Made by a program: the position numbers and the translations under genes. This document shows positions 16,023 to 23,336 of a stretch of 29,760 nt of DNA, one piece after another (position 1 is the stretch's first letter; each line of letters starts with the position of its first letter). The stretch is taken from positions 1 through 29,760 of the forward strand of contig DAOVNS010000006.1 of assembly GCA_030630075.1 (NCBI GenBank). Direction: 5' to 3'. The notes beneath the pieces were generated by a model. It was not told the origin of the DNA and did not search any database. It saw only the letters and a list, made by a program, of their open reading frames with translations. Origin of the DNA: a bacterium (lineage in GTDB: Bacteria > Dependentiae > Babeliae > Babeliales > UASB340).

Positions 16023-16733
16023 ATGAATATAAAACAGATCAATAAAAAAATTATTCTTTTTGCTGCAATATCAATCACCGCTATTCTTTGTGCAACATAT
16101 TTTATTTACTTTTTTAAACCTGACAATTCAAAAGCTCCCAAACCAATTGCATCTCCACAAAGCAAACTTCGCCTTCCTGATAATAGACCGGCAGAAATTA
16201 TTGGGAACACAATAACGCTTCGTAGAATAAAACCTGAATATTTCGAAGATTTTCACAAAATACTTACTCCTTCTGTTACAGGACCTCTTTATTTCCCAAC
16301 AAATCCAACATATTCATGGACAAAAACTTTTTTAGAAAAAGAAATGAGGAGAGAATTAGCTGGACATCTATTTTTTTATCTAATTTTTGACAATAAAGAC
16401 GACAAGTTAATCGGTTTTATTGAGATTAGAAAAGCAACGCAAACAGGCGAATTCGGTTGCGCAATTCACGAAAAATATTGGGGTGGTGGAAGATTTAAGG
16501 AAGCCATAAAGCTTATCACTCAAGAATATTTTAAAATAAAAGATATAGAAAGTTTTATAGCACATGTTGAAATGTGGAACGTAAGAAGTTTTTATGCATT
16601 AAAAAGCACAGGTTTTGAACTAGTCGATTTGTCTTACGAAGATGGCCAACCACCACGTTATCTCCTAAAATTTACTAATCCCAAATACAAAAACCCAAAC
16701 AGTTCTACCCAAAAAGAACAAAAACTAAAATAA
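16023..16733 (+). CDS. Membrane-anchored GNAT-family acetyltransferase
   Basis: The 236-residue product has an N-terminal hydrophobic helix (about residues 10-31, IILFAAISITAILCATYFIY) and a proline-rich linker. A RimJ/RimL-type GNAT domain then covers about residues 58-225: ITLRRIKPEYFEDF, LIGFIEIRKATQTGEFGCAIHEKYWGGG and VEMWNVRSFYALKSTGFEL (quoted as three separate motifs). The last two are the acetyl-CoA-binding and C-terminal family signatures. Most such enzymes are soluble and cytoplasmic. A leader that would place the domain outside the cytoplasm is unusual and may mean export. AAAGAG precedes the ATG and lies in the arm of an inverted repeat. The acceptor substrate is unknown. Confidence 0.82.
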   Translation: MNIKQINKKIILFAAISITAILCATYFIYFFKPDNSKAPKPIASPQSKLRLPDNRPAEIIGNTITLRRIKPEYFEDFHKILTPSVTGPLYFPTNPTYSWTKTFLEKEMRRELAGHLFFYLIFDNKDDKLIGFIEIRKATQTGEFGCAIHEKYWGGGRFKEAIKLITQEYFKIKDIESFIAHVEMWNVRSFYALKSTGFELVDLSYEDGQPPRYLLKFTNPKYKNPNSSTQKEQKLK

Positions 16734-16799
16734 CCTTCATTTTTCTACTGTTTTAGTTATTCTCATTAAAAATATTTTTTTGAATAAAAAGGAGTAGAA

Positions 16800-17354
16800 A
16801 TGCAAAAAGTTTTATTTATTTTAATGCCAGAAAATTATCGAGATGAAGAATTTTCTGTTCCCTACCAAATGCTAGTTGATCGCGAATACGAAGTTGATGT
16901 TGCAGGATTAAAACAAGGTGTAGCCATTGGAGTAAATGGATATAAACACACTCCTAACTTACATTTTGACGATCTTGATGAAGAAATCTTACAAAAATAC
17001 GATGCTTTTGTAATTCCAGGCGGACCAGACAGTGAGAAATATCTTTGGAATAATGCAAAGCTACAAGATATTATTAGATATTTCCATGATTCAAAAAAAA
17101 TAGTTGCTGCAATTTGTCATGCAGTTGGCGCTTTGGCTCAAAGTGAAATTTTGGTAAATAAAGCCGCAACCATATATCCAAGTGAAGAAGCTCTTGAAAT
17201 TTTAAAAGATAATAATGTAAAATACATTCCTGAAGGCTGTGTTACACTAGAAGAAGACAAAATCATAACAGCACAAGGACCTGAATTTGTAAATGAATTT
17301 GGTGATGCAATAATAAAAATGCTAGAAGAAGGAAAAACATCATATGTCATCTAA
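16800..17354 (+). CDS. DJ-1/PfpI-family protein
   Basis: The 184-residue single-domain protein belongs to the class I glutamine amidotransferase-like DJ-1/PfpI family. Visible features are the YRDEEF strand end (glutamate near residue 16), the IPGGPDSEKYLW loop and the nucleophile elbow AAICHAVGALAQ with Cys106 and His107, as in DJ-1. Members act as protein/glyoxal deglycases, chaperones or peptidases, and the sequence does not tell which. There is no signal peptide, so it is cytoplasmic. AAGGAG lies upstream of the ATG. The end overlaps the start of hflX by 11 bases, so the two are probably co-transcribed. Confidence 0.92.
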   Translation: MQKVLFILMPENYRDEEFSVPYQMLVDREYEVDVAGLKQGVAIGVNGYKHTPNLHFDDLDEEILQKYDAFVIPGGPDSEKYLWNNAKLQDIIRYFHDSKKIVAAICHAVGALAQSEILVNKAATIYPSEEALEILKDNNVKYIPEGCVTLEEDKIITAQGPEFVNEFGDAIIKMLEEGKTSYVI

Positions 17355-18459
17355 AAAACCAGTACCAACAGAAGATTATCATCCAAAGATAATGTTGGTA
17401 GGAATTTATACTCCCTACAACAAAATAAGAAACATGGATGCATATTTCGAAGAATTCTTAAGTCTCGTAGATACCTTGGGAGCTCCATACGATGAGACTA
17501 CCTTTTTAAAACTACGACACACAGATAAAGCAAACTTTTTGACCAAAGGAAAACTTAAAGAATTAATTGACCTTTGCGAAGAAAAAGAAATAGATGAGGT
17601 CATTATTTCAGAAAGTTTAAGTTCACTGCAAGAAAGAAACTTGGAAGATTTTCTGCATTGTCATGTTTGGGATAGAGAAAAACTTATTTTAGAAATTTTC
17701 CATAAATCAGCTCATACCGCCGAAGGTAAAATTCAAGTAGAGATGGCCGAAATTGAATACCTTAAAACGCGTCTTGCGGGAAAAGGTATCGAACTTGCGC
17801 AACAAGCAGGTTATGTTGGCGGAAAAGGACCTGGCGAAACTTCAAAAGAAGTAGTTCGCCGACATTTAGCCGAAAAATTTCGTCAAGCCAAAAAGAAACT
17901 TGATACCTTAAAAAGATCTCGCTCGGTTCAACGAAAAAGAAGATTAGAAAGTAAAATTCCTCTTGTTTGTTTAATTGGTTATACAAACTCAGGAAAATCT
18001 AGCCTTTTAAATATTTTAACAAAGAGCAACATCCTTGTTGAAGATAAACTCTTTGCGACGCTTGATACAACGACGAGAGAACTTTTTATTGATGGTAAAA
18101 AAGCGGCATTACTTTCTGACACTGTCGGTTTTATTAGTCAACTTCCTCACGATTTAATTGAGGCATTCAAGTCTACATTGGATGAATTACAATACGCCGA
18201 CTTACTTTTGCACGTTGTTGATATAAGCAACCCTACGTGGAAAGACCAAATTGACGTTGCAGAAAATACATTAAAAGAAATTGATGTTAATAAAAAAACA
18301 TTATTTGTTTTTAATAAAGTAGACAAGTTATCAAAAACAGAGCTTACAAAACTTAAACCAGATCTTGAACCATACCAACCACATGTAATAACTCATGCAA
18401 AATCAAAAGACGGAATAGAAGAATTAATTAATTATTTACGAAATTACCAATTTAAATAA
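17344..18459 (+). CDS. hflX: Ribosome-associated GTPase HflX
   Basis: HflX binds the large subunit and rescues or splits stalled ribosomes under stress. The 371-residue product has the HflX N-terminal domain (TKGKLKEL, ISESLSSLQERNLEDFL and the glycine-rich GGKGPGETSKE), a basic coiled linker, and the G domain. G1 is GYTNSGKSS at residues 212-220, G2 is TLDTTTRE, G3 is DTVGFISQLP and G4 is NKVD. The ending is short, without the extended C-terminus of some homologs. The ATG overlaps the DJ-1/PfpI gene by 11 bases, with AAGGA upstream inside it. The stop codon adjoins a direct repeat flanking a MITE-like element. Confidence 0.96.
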   Translation: MSSKKPVPTEDYHPKIMLVGIYTPYNKIRNMDAYFEEFLSLVDTLGAPYDETTFLKLRHTDKANFLTKGKLKELIDLCEEKEIDEVIISESLSSLQERNLEDFLHCHVWDREKLILEIFHKSAHTAEGKIQVEMAEIEYLKTRLAGKGIELAQQAGYVGGKGPGETSKEVVRRHLAEKFRQAKKKLDTLKRSRSVQRKRRLESKIPLVCLIGYTNSGKSSLLNILTKSNILVEDKLFATLDTTTRELFIDGKKAALLSDTVGFISQLPHDLIEAFKSTLDELQYADLLLHVVDISNPTWKDQIDVAENTLKEIDVNKKTLFVFNKVDKLSKTELTKLKPDLEPYQPHVITHAKSKDGIEELINYLRNYQFK

Positions 18460-18472
18460 TCGGAGAAATGAT
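18449..18472 (+). repeat. Left direct repeat flanking the MITE-like element
   Basis: The 24 bases covering the last hflX codons and stop, and ending CGGAGAAATGAT, recur at 18807-18829 with one substitution and one 1-base gap. The right copy provides the ribosome site and start of the GAPDH gene. This left copy therefore holds an orphan ribosome site plus ATG. Confidence 0.75.
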
Positions 18473-18806
18473 ACGTTATTCAAATCACAGCGCTTACGCA
18501 CTGCGCTAAATACTTGGTGCCGCCCCCTTACGGAGGCTTAATATTTGAATATTTTTTGTCATCCTGAACTTGTTTCAGGATCTCTTCAAAACTACTAATT
18601 ACATCACTTACAAAGTAATTTGAAAAAAATAATCATAGATCCTGAAACAAGTTCAGGATGACAAAATACACAACAGTTTAATTAATGTATAAACACAAGA
18701 ATTATTGACTATCAAATTCGCGTTAAATAACACTTTTCATAATATTAAGCCTCCGTAAGGGGGCGGCACCAAGTATTTAGCACAGTGCGTAAGCGCTGTG
18801 ATATAA
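18473..18806. mobile_element. MITE-like nested inverted-repeat element
   Basis: The gap between hflX and the GAPDH gene is filled by two 62-base arms (18484-18545 and 18741-18802) that are inverted copies with a single mismatch. Each arm contains smaller hairpins (AGCGC with GCGCT, GCCCCC with GGAGGC). A second, unrelated inverted repeat is nested inside. No transposase frame is present. Direct repeats of 23-24 bases flank the element, like a target-site duplication. A non-autonomous mobile element is the simplest reading. The arms could also terminate transcription or form a large cruciform. Confidence 0.7.
18554..18666. repeat. Nested inverted repeat with 30-bp perfect arms
   Basis: Arms at 18554-18583 and 18637-18666 are exact inverted copies built around TCATCCTGAACTTG. 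Each arm also folds on itself (CCTGAA with TTCAGG). Similar CCTGAAACAAGTTCAGG-type palindromes are, from memory, widespread dispersed repeats in bacterial genomes. The position inside the larger element suggests a later insertion. Confidence 0.8.
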
Positions 18807-18827
18807 AATTTAATTAACGGAGAAATG

Positions 18828-19829
18828 ATGGCAAAAAAAATTGCTATAAACGGTTTTGGAAGAATCGGAAGAAGTTTTTTAAGATCTATTCTTGAAGATG
18901 AAGGTGCACGAAAAAAATTAGATATCGTAGCAATAAATATTGGTCCAGGAAAAATTGACCAAACCGCCCTTCTTTTTAAATACGACTCTGTCATGGGTAG
19001 ATTTCCCGGAAAAGTTGAATTCTCTGATACTTCTTTAGTTGTAGACGGACAACAAATAAAAATATTATCAGAATTGAATCCAGAAAAATTACCCTGGGGT
19101 GAATTGAATGTTGATTGGGTAGTTGAAGCAACAGGTAAATTTAAAGATCGCGAAAAAGCAACATTACACTTAAAAAGTGGTGCAAAAAAAGTTTTAATCA
19201 CAGCCCCTACAACAGGAGAAGATGCAACAATAATTCCTGGAATTAATGATAGTGATTATAAAGACACTGATTTAATTGTTTCTCTTGGAAGTTGTACAAC
19301 AAATTGTTTTGCTCCAATGATCAAAGTTTTAAAAGAAAACTTTGAACTAACAAGTGGACTTATGACAACAATTCACGCATATACAAATGACCAAGTACTT
19401 TTGGACGTTGAACATGCCGATCCAAGACGCTCTCGTGCAGCAGCTTTGAACATGATTCCAACAAGAACTGGCGCAGAAAAAGTTATAATTAAAATTTATC
19501 CTGAACTCGAAGGTAAATTAAAAGCTTGCGCAATAAGAATTCCAACACCTGTAGTTTCTTTAGTTGATTTTACTTTTACAACAAAAGATTCTTTAACCGA
19601 AAATCTTATTAACGAAAAATTTAAAAAATCATCGTCAAATGAACTTAAGGGAATTTTACAATACTGCGATGAACCGTTAGTTTCCACAGACTTTGAACAA
19701 AACCCGCACTCGTGCATTCTTGATAGTTTATTAACAAAAAGTACTGGTAATTTGCACAAAGTTTTTGGATGGTACGATAATGAATTTGGGTACAGTTGCA
19801 GATTAAAGGATTTTTTGCTTCACAACTAA
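18828..19829 (+). CDS. gap: Glyceraldehyde-3-phosphate dehydrogenase
   Basis: This glycolytic enzyme oxidises glyceraldehyde-3-phosphate to 1,3-bisphosphoglycerate with NAD(P). The product is 333 residues from the second of two adjacent ATGs. I prefer 18828 over 18825 because GGAG is then five bases away rather than two. The Rossmann start is INGFGRIGRSFLR, the active site is SLGSCTTNC (Cys157 counting from the first Met), and HAYTNDQ, RRSRAAALNMIPTRTGA and WYDNEFGYSCR follow. The NAD-ribose-binding aspartate usual in AIND is absent (AINIGPG), as in some alphaproteobacterial GAPDHs, so cofactor preference may be relaxed. Before the element inserted, this gene probably began only a few bases after hflX. 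Confidence 0.96.
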   Translation: MAKKIAINGFGRIGRSFLRSILEDEGARKKLDIVAINIGPGKIDQTALLFKYDSVMGRFPGKVEFSDTSLVVDGQQIKILSELNPEKLPWGELNVDWVVEATGKFKDREKATLHLKSGAKKVLITAPTTGEDATIIPGINDSDYKDTDLIVSLGSCTTNCFAPMIKVLKENFELTSGLMTTIHAYTNDQVLLDVEHADPRRSRAAALNMIPTRTGAEKVIIKIYPELEGKLKACAIRIPTPVVSLVDFTFTTKDSLTENLINEKFKKSSSNELKGILQYCDEPLVSTDFEQNPHSCILDSLLTKSTGNLHKVFGWYDNEFGYSCRLKDFLLHN

Positions 19830-19881
19830 AAAAAGTTTGTTTAAACTATCAATGTTGTTGAAAAGTTTTCAGAAATTTGGA

Positions 19882-19958
19882 GGGCCCATAGCTCAGTTGG
19901 TCAGAGCAGTCGGCTCATAACCGAAAGGTCCTAGGTTCAAGTCCTAGTGGGCCCACCA
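19882..19958 (+). tRNA. tRNA-Met (CAT anticodon), elongator type
   Basis: The 77 bases fold as a full cloverleaf. The acceptor is GGGCCCA with TGGGCCC, the D arm is GCTC-AGTTGGTCA-GAGC, the anticodon loop is CTCATAA, the T arm is CCTAG-GTTCAAG-TCCTAG-like, and CCA is encoded. The fully paired acceptor end argues against the initiator. An isoleucine tRNA with lysidine-modified CAT cannot be excluded by reading alone. A G-A mismatch opens the top of the anticodon stem. Confidence 0.93.
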
Positions 19959-20080
19959 ATAATCAAGTTGTTTTCATGAACGCAACTAAAAGTAATATTT
20001 ATTTAATCTGAAAAAAAAGATTGTAAATATGATCTTAAATATCGTTATCATACTGATCTTCAAACAAAACAGAGGTAGCT

Positions 20081-20818
20081 GTGATTGGAAAATCTCTATG
20101 GAAAAACCTTAAAGATTTAGTTGATGTTGATACAAAAATCAAAAATATAAAATCAGAAATTAAGCGGACAGAAAAAATCATCCAGGACGATCAAAATAAT
20201 ATTCCCAAGTTAAATAAAGAAGTACAAAAGCTTAGTGATGATTTATTGCAAGAGAAAAAAAACGTCAACCAAAAAGAATTAGATGCAAAAGACCTTGCTG
20301 ACAAAGAAATTCGCGAAAAAAAACTTTTGGATAAAGCATCAAATCAAAAAGAATATAAAGCCGCGGAAAAAGAATTACTAAACATAACTCAACAAAGAAT
20401 GAGTTCGGACGATGCTCTCATCGAAGCATGGCATCAGCTTGAAGAAATTGAAAAAAAATTAAAAAAGCGCAAAGAAGAAACCGAAACTAAAATTATTCAA
20501 TTAAAAGAAGGCTTACAGGTTCAAGAACAAAGCCTAAAAGATTTAGTTATCAAAAAAGACGAAGTTGCAAAAACAAGAGAAGTTGCCGCAAAAAATCTTC
20601 CCGAAGAATGGCTAGCAAAATATGAAAGAATGCAAAACAGAGTGGATGATCCTATTGTTCCTGTTCTAAATTCTTGCTGTAGCGCTTGCTACTATCCAAT
20701 ACTTACTCAAGACATGTACAAATTAAAAAAATCGGGCGTTTTACCTTGCAGAGAATGCTATCGCTTTTTATATTATGACGAAGAAGAAGAAAAAGAAACT
20801 AAACAGGAAAAATTTTAA
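20081..20818 (+). CDS. Coiled-coil protein with C4 zinc ribbon
   Basis: The 245-residue product starts at GTG, supported by AGAGG. Residues 1-180 are one long, highly charged coiled coil, rich in K, E and Q heptads. The C-terminus is a C4 zinc ribbon (CCSACYYPI, then LPCRECYRF). This is the bacterial CT398/zf-RING_7-type family (PF02591), of which some members bind flagellar or secretion partners or nucleic acid. Its role here is unknown. It lies 12 bases before rnhA, and this pair is adjacent in many bacteria, so the assignment is well supported by context. The protein is cytoplasmic, with no leader. Confidence 0.85.
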   Translation: MIGKSLWKNLKDLVDVDTKIKNIKSEIKRTEKIIQDDQNNIPKLNKEVQKLSDDLLQEKKNVNQKELDAKDLADKEIREKKLLDKASNQKEYKAAEKELLNITQQRMSSDDALIEAWHQLEEIEKKLKKRKEETETKIIQLKEGLQVQEQSLKDLVIKKDEVAKTREVAAKNLPEEWLAKYERMQNRVDDPIVPVLNSCCSACYYPILTQDMYKLKKSGVLPCRECYRFLYYDEEEEKETKQEKF

Positions 20819-20830
20819 TTTATAAAAATT

Positions 20831-21319
20831 ATGGAAAAAACTTGGAAAATATTTGTAGATGGAGCTGCTCGCGGAAATCCAGGACCATCCGGTGCAGGAA
20901 TCTACATCTCTTACAAAAATGAAGATGTTTCGAAAAAAGGTATCTACTTAAAGAAAAAAACTAATAATCAAGCAGAATATCTTGCATTATTGTTAGGATT
21001 ATTTTTTTTAAGAAAAGAAATAAAAAAACAAGATATCGATTTATCTACGACTAAAAATAAACCTAATGTGCATTTAATTTCGGATTCCGAGCTTTTGGTA
21101 AAACAAATGAAGGGAGAATACAAAGTTAAAAATCCCGTATTAAAACAATTAAAAGATTTGGCCGAAGAATTAGCAGAAGGTTTATCTTGCAAGTTTTCGC
21201 ATGTTTTAAGAAAAGGAAACGTTGTCGCCGATGAGCTTGCAAACGTAGGAATAGATCAAAAAGGAAAAATGCCAGTACTTTTTGAAAATATGCTAAAAAA
21301 ACATAATATAAATATCTAG
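20831..21319 (+). CDS. rnhA: Ribonuclease HI
   Basis: This enzyme cuts RNA in RNA-DNA hybrids during replication and repair. The 162-residue product has the four catalytic acids in their usual setting: Asp10 in FVDGAARGNPGPSGAG, Glu49 in NNQAEY, Asp85 in LISDSE and Asp134 in NVVADELAN. The basic handle helix region is replaced by a shorter KKQDIDLSTTKN segment, so substrate binding may differ from E. coli. There is no strong ribosome site, and 12 bases separate it from the upstream zinc-ribbon gene, which suggests coupled translation. Confidence 0.94.
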   Translation: MEKTWKIFVDGAARGNPGPSGAGIYISYKNEDVSKKGIYLKKKTNNQAEYLALLLGLFFLRKEIKKQDIDLSTTKNKPNVHLISDSELLVKQMKGEYKVKNPVLKQLKDLAEELAEGLSCKFSHVLRKGNVVADELANVGIDQKGKMPVLFENMLKKHNINI

Positions 21320-21325
21320 AAAAAA

Positions 21326-22576
21326 GTGAGCTATTTAAAAAAACTTCGCAACATATTTATAGTATGCCTTTCTTTTTGGTCTGTCGCCTTTTGCGCTACA
21401 AAATCAGACTCCAATTTTAATGTAAACTTTCCAATTAATGTTAAAGTTTTATTAGATGAAAAAAGCTCAATAGAAAAAAATATATTTACTGTAAACTCCA
21501 AAGATTCCGCAGTTACTCTTCAAAGTCCAGACATAAAGCAAAAAATCACGATTCTCAACAAAAATTTAGATATTATTATAAAAAATAATAGTATTTTTAT
21601 TCCTGTTCCAAACAAACAAGAAAATAATTTAGTCGAAATTAAAAAAACCAAATCTCCAGAAATTCAATTAACCTGTCCTAACGGCAAAATAAAAATTAAC
21701 GGAAGATCTTATCAGGGCGTTTTAACTTTTAAAATTGATAAGCAAACAAATAAACTTCTTATAATAAATACTTTGAATTTAGATGATTATCTTTATTCAG
21801 TTTTGGTTTCGGAAAGTTATCAAAGCTGGCCTATGGAAATACAAAAAGTGCAAGTTGTTGCATTTCGCTCCTATGCTGTCAATTCTATTTTAAAAACGCG
21901 AAATCAAAAAAATCCAAAACCTTACGATATTAAAAGAAACAACTTTCATCAAACATACAACGGTTTTCACAAATATGTTCATCTAAGAAAAGCAATTGAT
22001 GAAACAAAAAATTTAATTTTAACACACAATAATCAAGTTATTCTTGCAATGTTCGATGCATGTTGCGGAGGAATCACTCCTGCAAAAATGAAAGTTTTAG
22101 ATTTCAAAAAAGCTCCATATCTTGCAAGAAAACAACGCTGCAACTTTTGTAAAAACTATTCTTTGTATCAATGGAAACGCGAAATGCCGGAACAAGATTT
22201 TATTGATCGCTTAAAACAAAACCCTAAAATTCAAAATAAATTTAAGAATTACGGTAAATTGCGAAGTATTTCTGTTATAGAAAAAGATAAAGCAGGAATC
22301 GTGCATAAGGTAAAAATTAATTGCTCTAAAAAAAAGATCGAACTATCGGGAAACGATCTTTGGGAAAGCTTAAGAGATAAGATAAAAAGCTTAAGTTTTA
22401 ATATTAAAAAACATCGAAATAAAATACTTTTTACAGGAAATGGCTTTGGTCATCAAATGGGACTTTGCCAGCACGGAGCAAGAGAACTTGTAAAAAAAGG
22501 TTATGATTTTAGAAGAATTTTAAAATTTTATTATCCTCAAACTAATTTCGCTAAATTGCAGTATGCCAAATTATAA
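21326..22576 (+). CDS. Exported SpoIID/LytB-domain protein (probable peptidoglycan lytic enzyme)
   Basis: The 416-residue product begins at GTG, six bases after rnhA, with a signal peptide (KKLRNIFIVCLSFWSVAFCA). The SpoIID domain covers about residues 110-410: LDDYLYSVLVSESYQSWP holds the likely catalytic glutamate. AFRSYAVNSI, FDACCGGITP and GNGFGHQMGLCQHGAREL follow. SpoIID proteins are lytic transglycosylases acting on stripped glycan. Members outside spore formers, often called LytB-like, are common, so this does not imply sporulation. Pairs of cysteines (CC, CNFC) suggest a metal or disulfide site. It overlaps the next gene by 14 bases. The GTG start lacks a good ribosome site and could be wrong by a few codons. 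Confidence 0.88.
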   Translation: MSYLKKLRNIFIVCLSFWSVAFCATKSDSNFNVNFPINVKVLLDEKSSIEKNIFTVNSKDSAVTLQSPDIKQKITILNKNLDIIIKNNSIFIPVPNKQENNLVEIKKTKSPEIQLTCPNGKIKINGRSYQGVLTFKIDKQTNKLLIINTLNLDDYLYSVLVSESYQSWPMEIQKVQVVAFRSYAVNSILKTRNQKNPKPYDIKRNNFHQTYNGFHKYVHLRKAIDETKNLILTHNNQVILAMFDACCGGITPAKMKVLDFKKAPYLARKQRCNFCKNYSLYQWKREMPEQDFIDRLKQNPKIQNKFKNYGKLRSISVIEKDKAGIVHKVKINCSKKKIELSGNDLWESLRDKIKSLSFNIKKHRNKILFTGNGFGHQMGLCQHGARELVKKGYDFRRILKFYYPQTNFAKLQYAKL

Positions 22577-23069
22577 AACCCATTTAACAGGTGGATTCAT
22601 CACCTTTATTCTTATTGTATTTGTTTTTACATATATCTTAAAGCAACAAAATATTATTCATCTCTCACTAGCAAATGCAACTATTTTTATGCTTTTCTGT
22701 CTATTTGGCTCACTTTTTCCTGATATCGATACCAAAAGTAAAATACAAAAATATGTTTATTATCCACTTTTTGCAGCAATAATCATTACAATTTTAACCA
22801 AAAACTGGGTTTTTCTATCAATTTTGAGTGTTTTAGCTTTTATTCCAATCTTGGTTAATCATCGCCAACTAACACATAAGACATGGTTTGTGATTTTTGT
22901 ACCGCTTTTACCGGTTATTTTATCTTCCAGCTTAAGTAAAACAAATTCAAAAGAGCTTTTTATTGCATATCTCTTTTTTGTCGCTGGTGCGCTTTCTCAT
23001 CTCATTTTGGATTTCGGATTTTTCCGTGTTTTTAAAATAACGCGAAAAAGGTTCAAAAAACGCTGGTAA
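22563..23069 (+). CDS. Membrane-bound metal-dependent hydrolase-like protein (DUF457/YdjM type)
   Basis: The 168-residue inner-membrane protein has four to five hydrophobic segments. Conserved polar motifs lie at their ends: HLTGG (His7), GSLFPDIDTKSK, NHRQLTHK and SHLILDFGF. The H/D pattern is that of the YdjM/DUF457 family, annotated as membrane-bound metal-dependent hydrolases, with no firmly known substrate. The tail is strongly basic (KITRKRFKKRW). Its start lies inside the end of the SpoIID-like gene, so translation is probably coupled and a shared envelope role is possible. Confidence 0.82.
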   Translation: MPNYKTHLTGGFITFILIVFVFTYILKQQNIIHLSLANATIFMLFCLFGSLFPDIDTKSKIQKYVYYPLFAAIIITILTKNWVFLSILSVLAFIPILVNHRQLTHKTWFVIFVPLLPVILSSSLSKTNSKELFIAYLFFVAGALSHLILDFGFFRVFKITRKRFKKRW

Positions 23070-23336
23070 TCTTCCACAATCTGTAAACCTCAACTTATTT
23101 AAAACATCATTTATTTCTATTAAAAACTATGGCTAAACACCGTCCTACACGCTTGCCTACCCCCTTTGACGACGTACAAAATATAACTTAATCTGAATTT
23201 AGGCTTAAGCTAAAATTAGTTTAGCCGAAACAAAATGGTTAGGTTTATTTCATGATCCGTAGCCTCTCGACCGTCATAGCATCATTGCAAGGTCAGTAGG
23301 CGTAGGATTATCAATATATTTCATGGAGGTTAAATC
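23070..23336. other. Intergenic region with repeat element and GC-rich island
   Basis: The first 60 bases are AT-rich with no clear terminator. A GC-rich stretch follows at about 23137-23176 (CCGTCCTACACGCTTGCC). Then comes a hairpin of GCTAAA and TTTAGC near 23208-23225, and then an inverted palindromic element. A 20-codon frame from the ATG at about 23129 has no ribosome site and I do not call it a gene. Confidence 0.5.
23250..23311 (-). repeat. Palindromic element, inverted copy
   Basis: Read on the minus strand it begins TAATCCTACGCC and ends GGCTACGGATCATG. These are the same end motifs as the copies at 14155 and 15961. The interior forms imperfect arms (GACC with GGTC around a 20-base loop). 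It lies 25 bases before the gene at 23337. Confidence 0.65.

Noticed and set aside
18554..18666. Nested inverted repeat as a plain rho-independent terminator of hflX
   Set aside because: The arms are 53 bases apart, each arm folds alone, and no T-run follows. It may still slow polymerase but does not look like a dedicated terminator.
18737..19201. Open minus-strand frame of 154 codons across the start of the GAPDH gene
   Set aside because: It lies opposite the well-supported GAPDH coding sequence and one arm of the inverted repeat, has no ribosome site, and its product resembles no family.
19960..20080. Possible small RNA after the tRNA
   Set aside because: Only weak 5-bp hairpins (AGTTG/CAACT, AATCT/AGATT) are visible, with no promoter or terminator I can support.
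21326..22576. SpoIID-like gene as a sign of sporulation
   Set aside because: No other sporulation gene is present. SpoIID/LytB domains occur widely in non-spore-formers as peptidoglycan lytic enzymes.
23129..23191. Twenty-codon frame starting MAKHRPTR in the gap before 23337
   Set aside because: It has no ribosome site, overlaps the GC-rich island, and its codon use differs from its neighbours.
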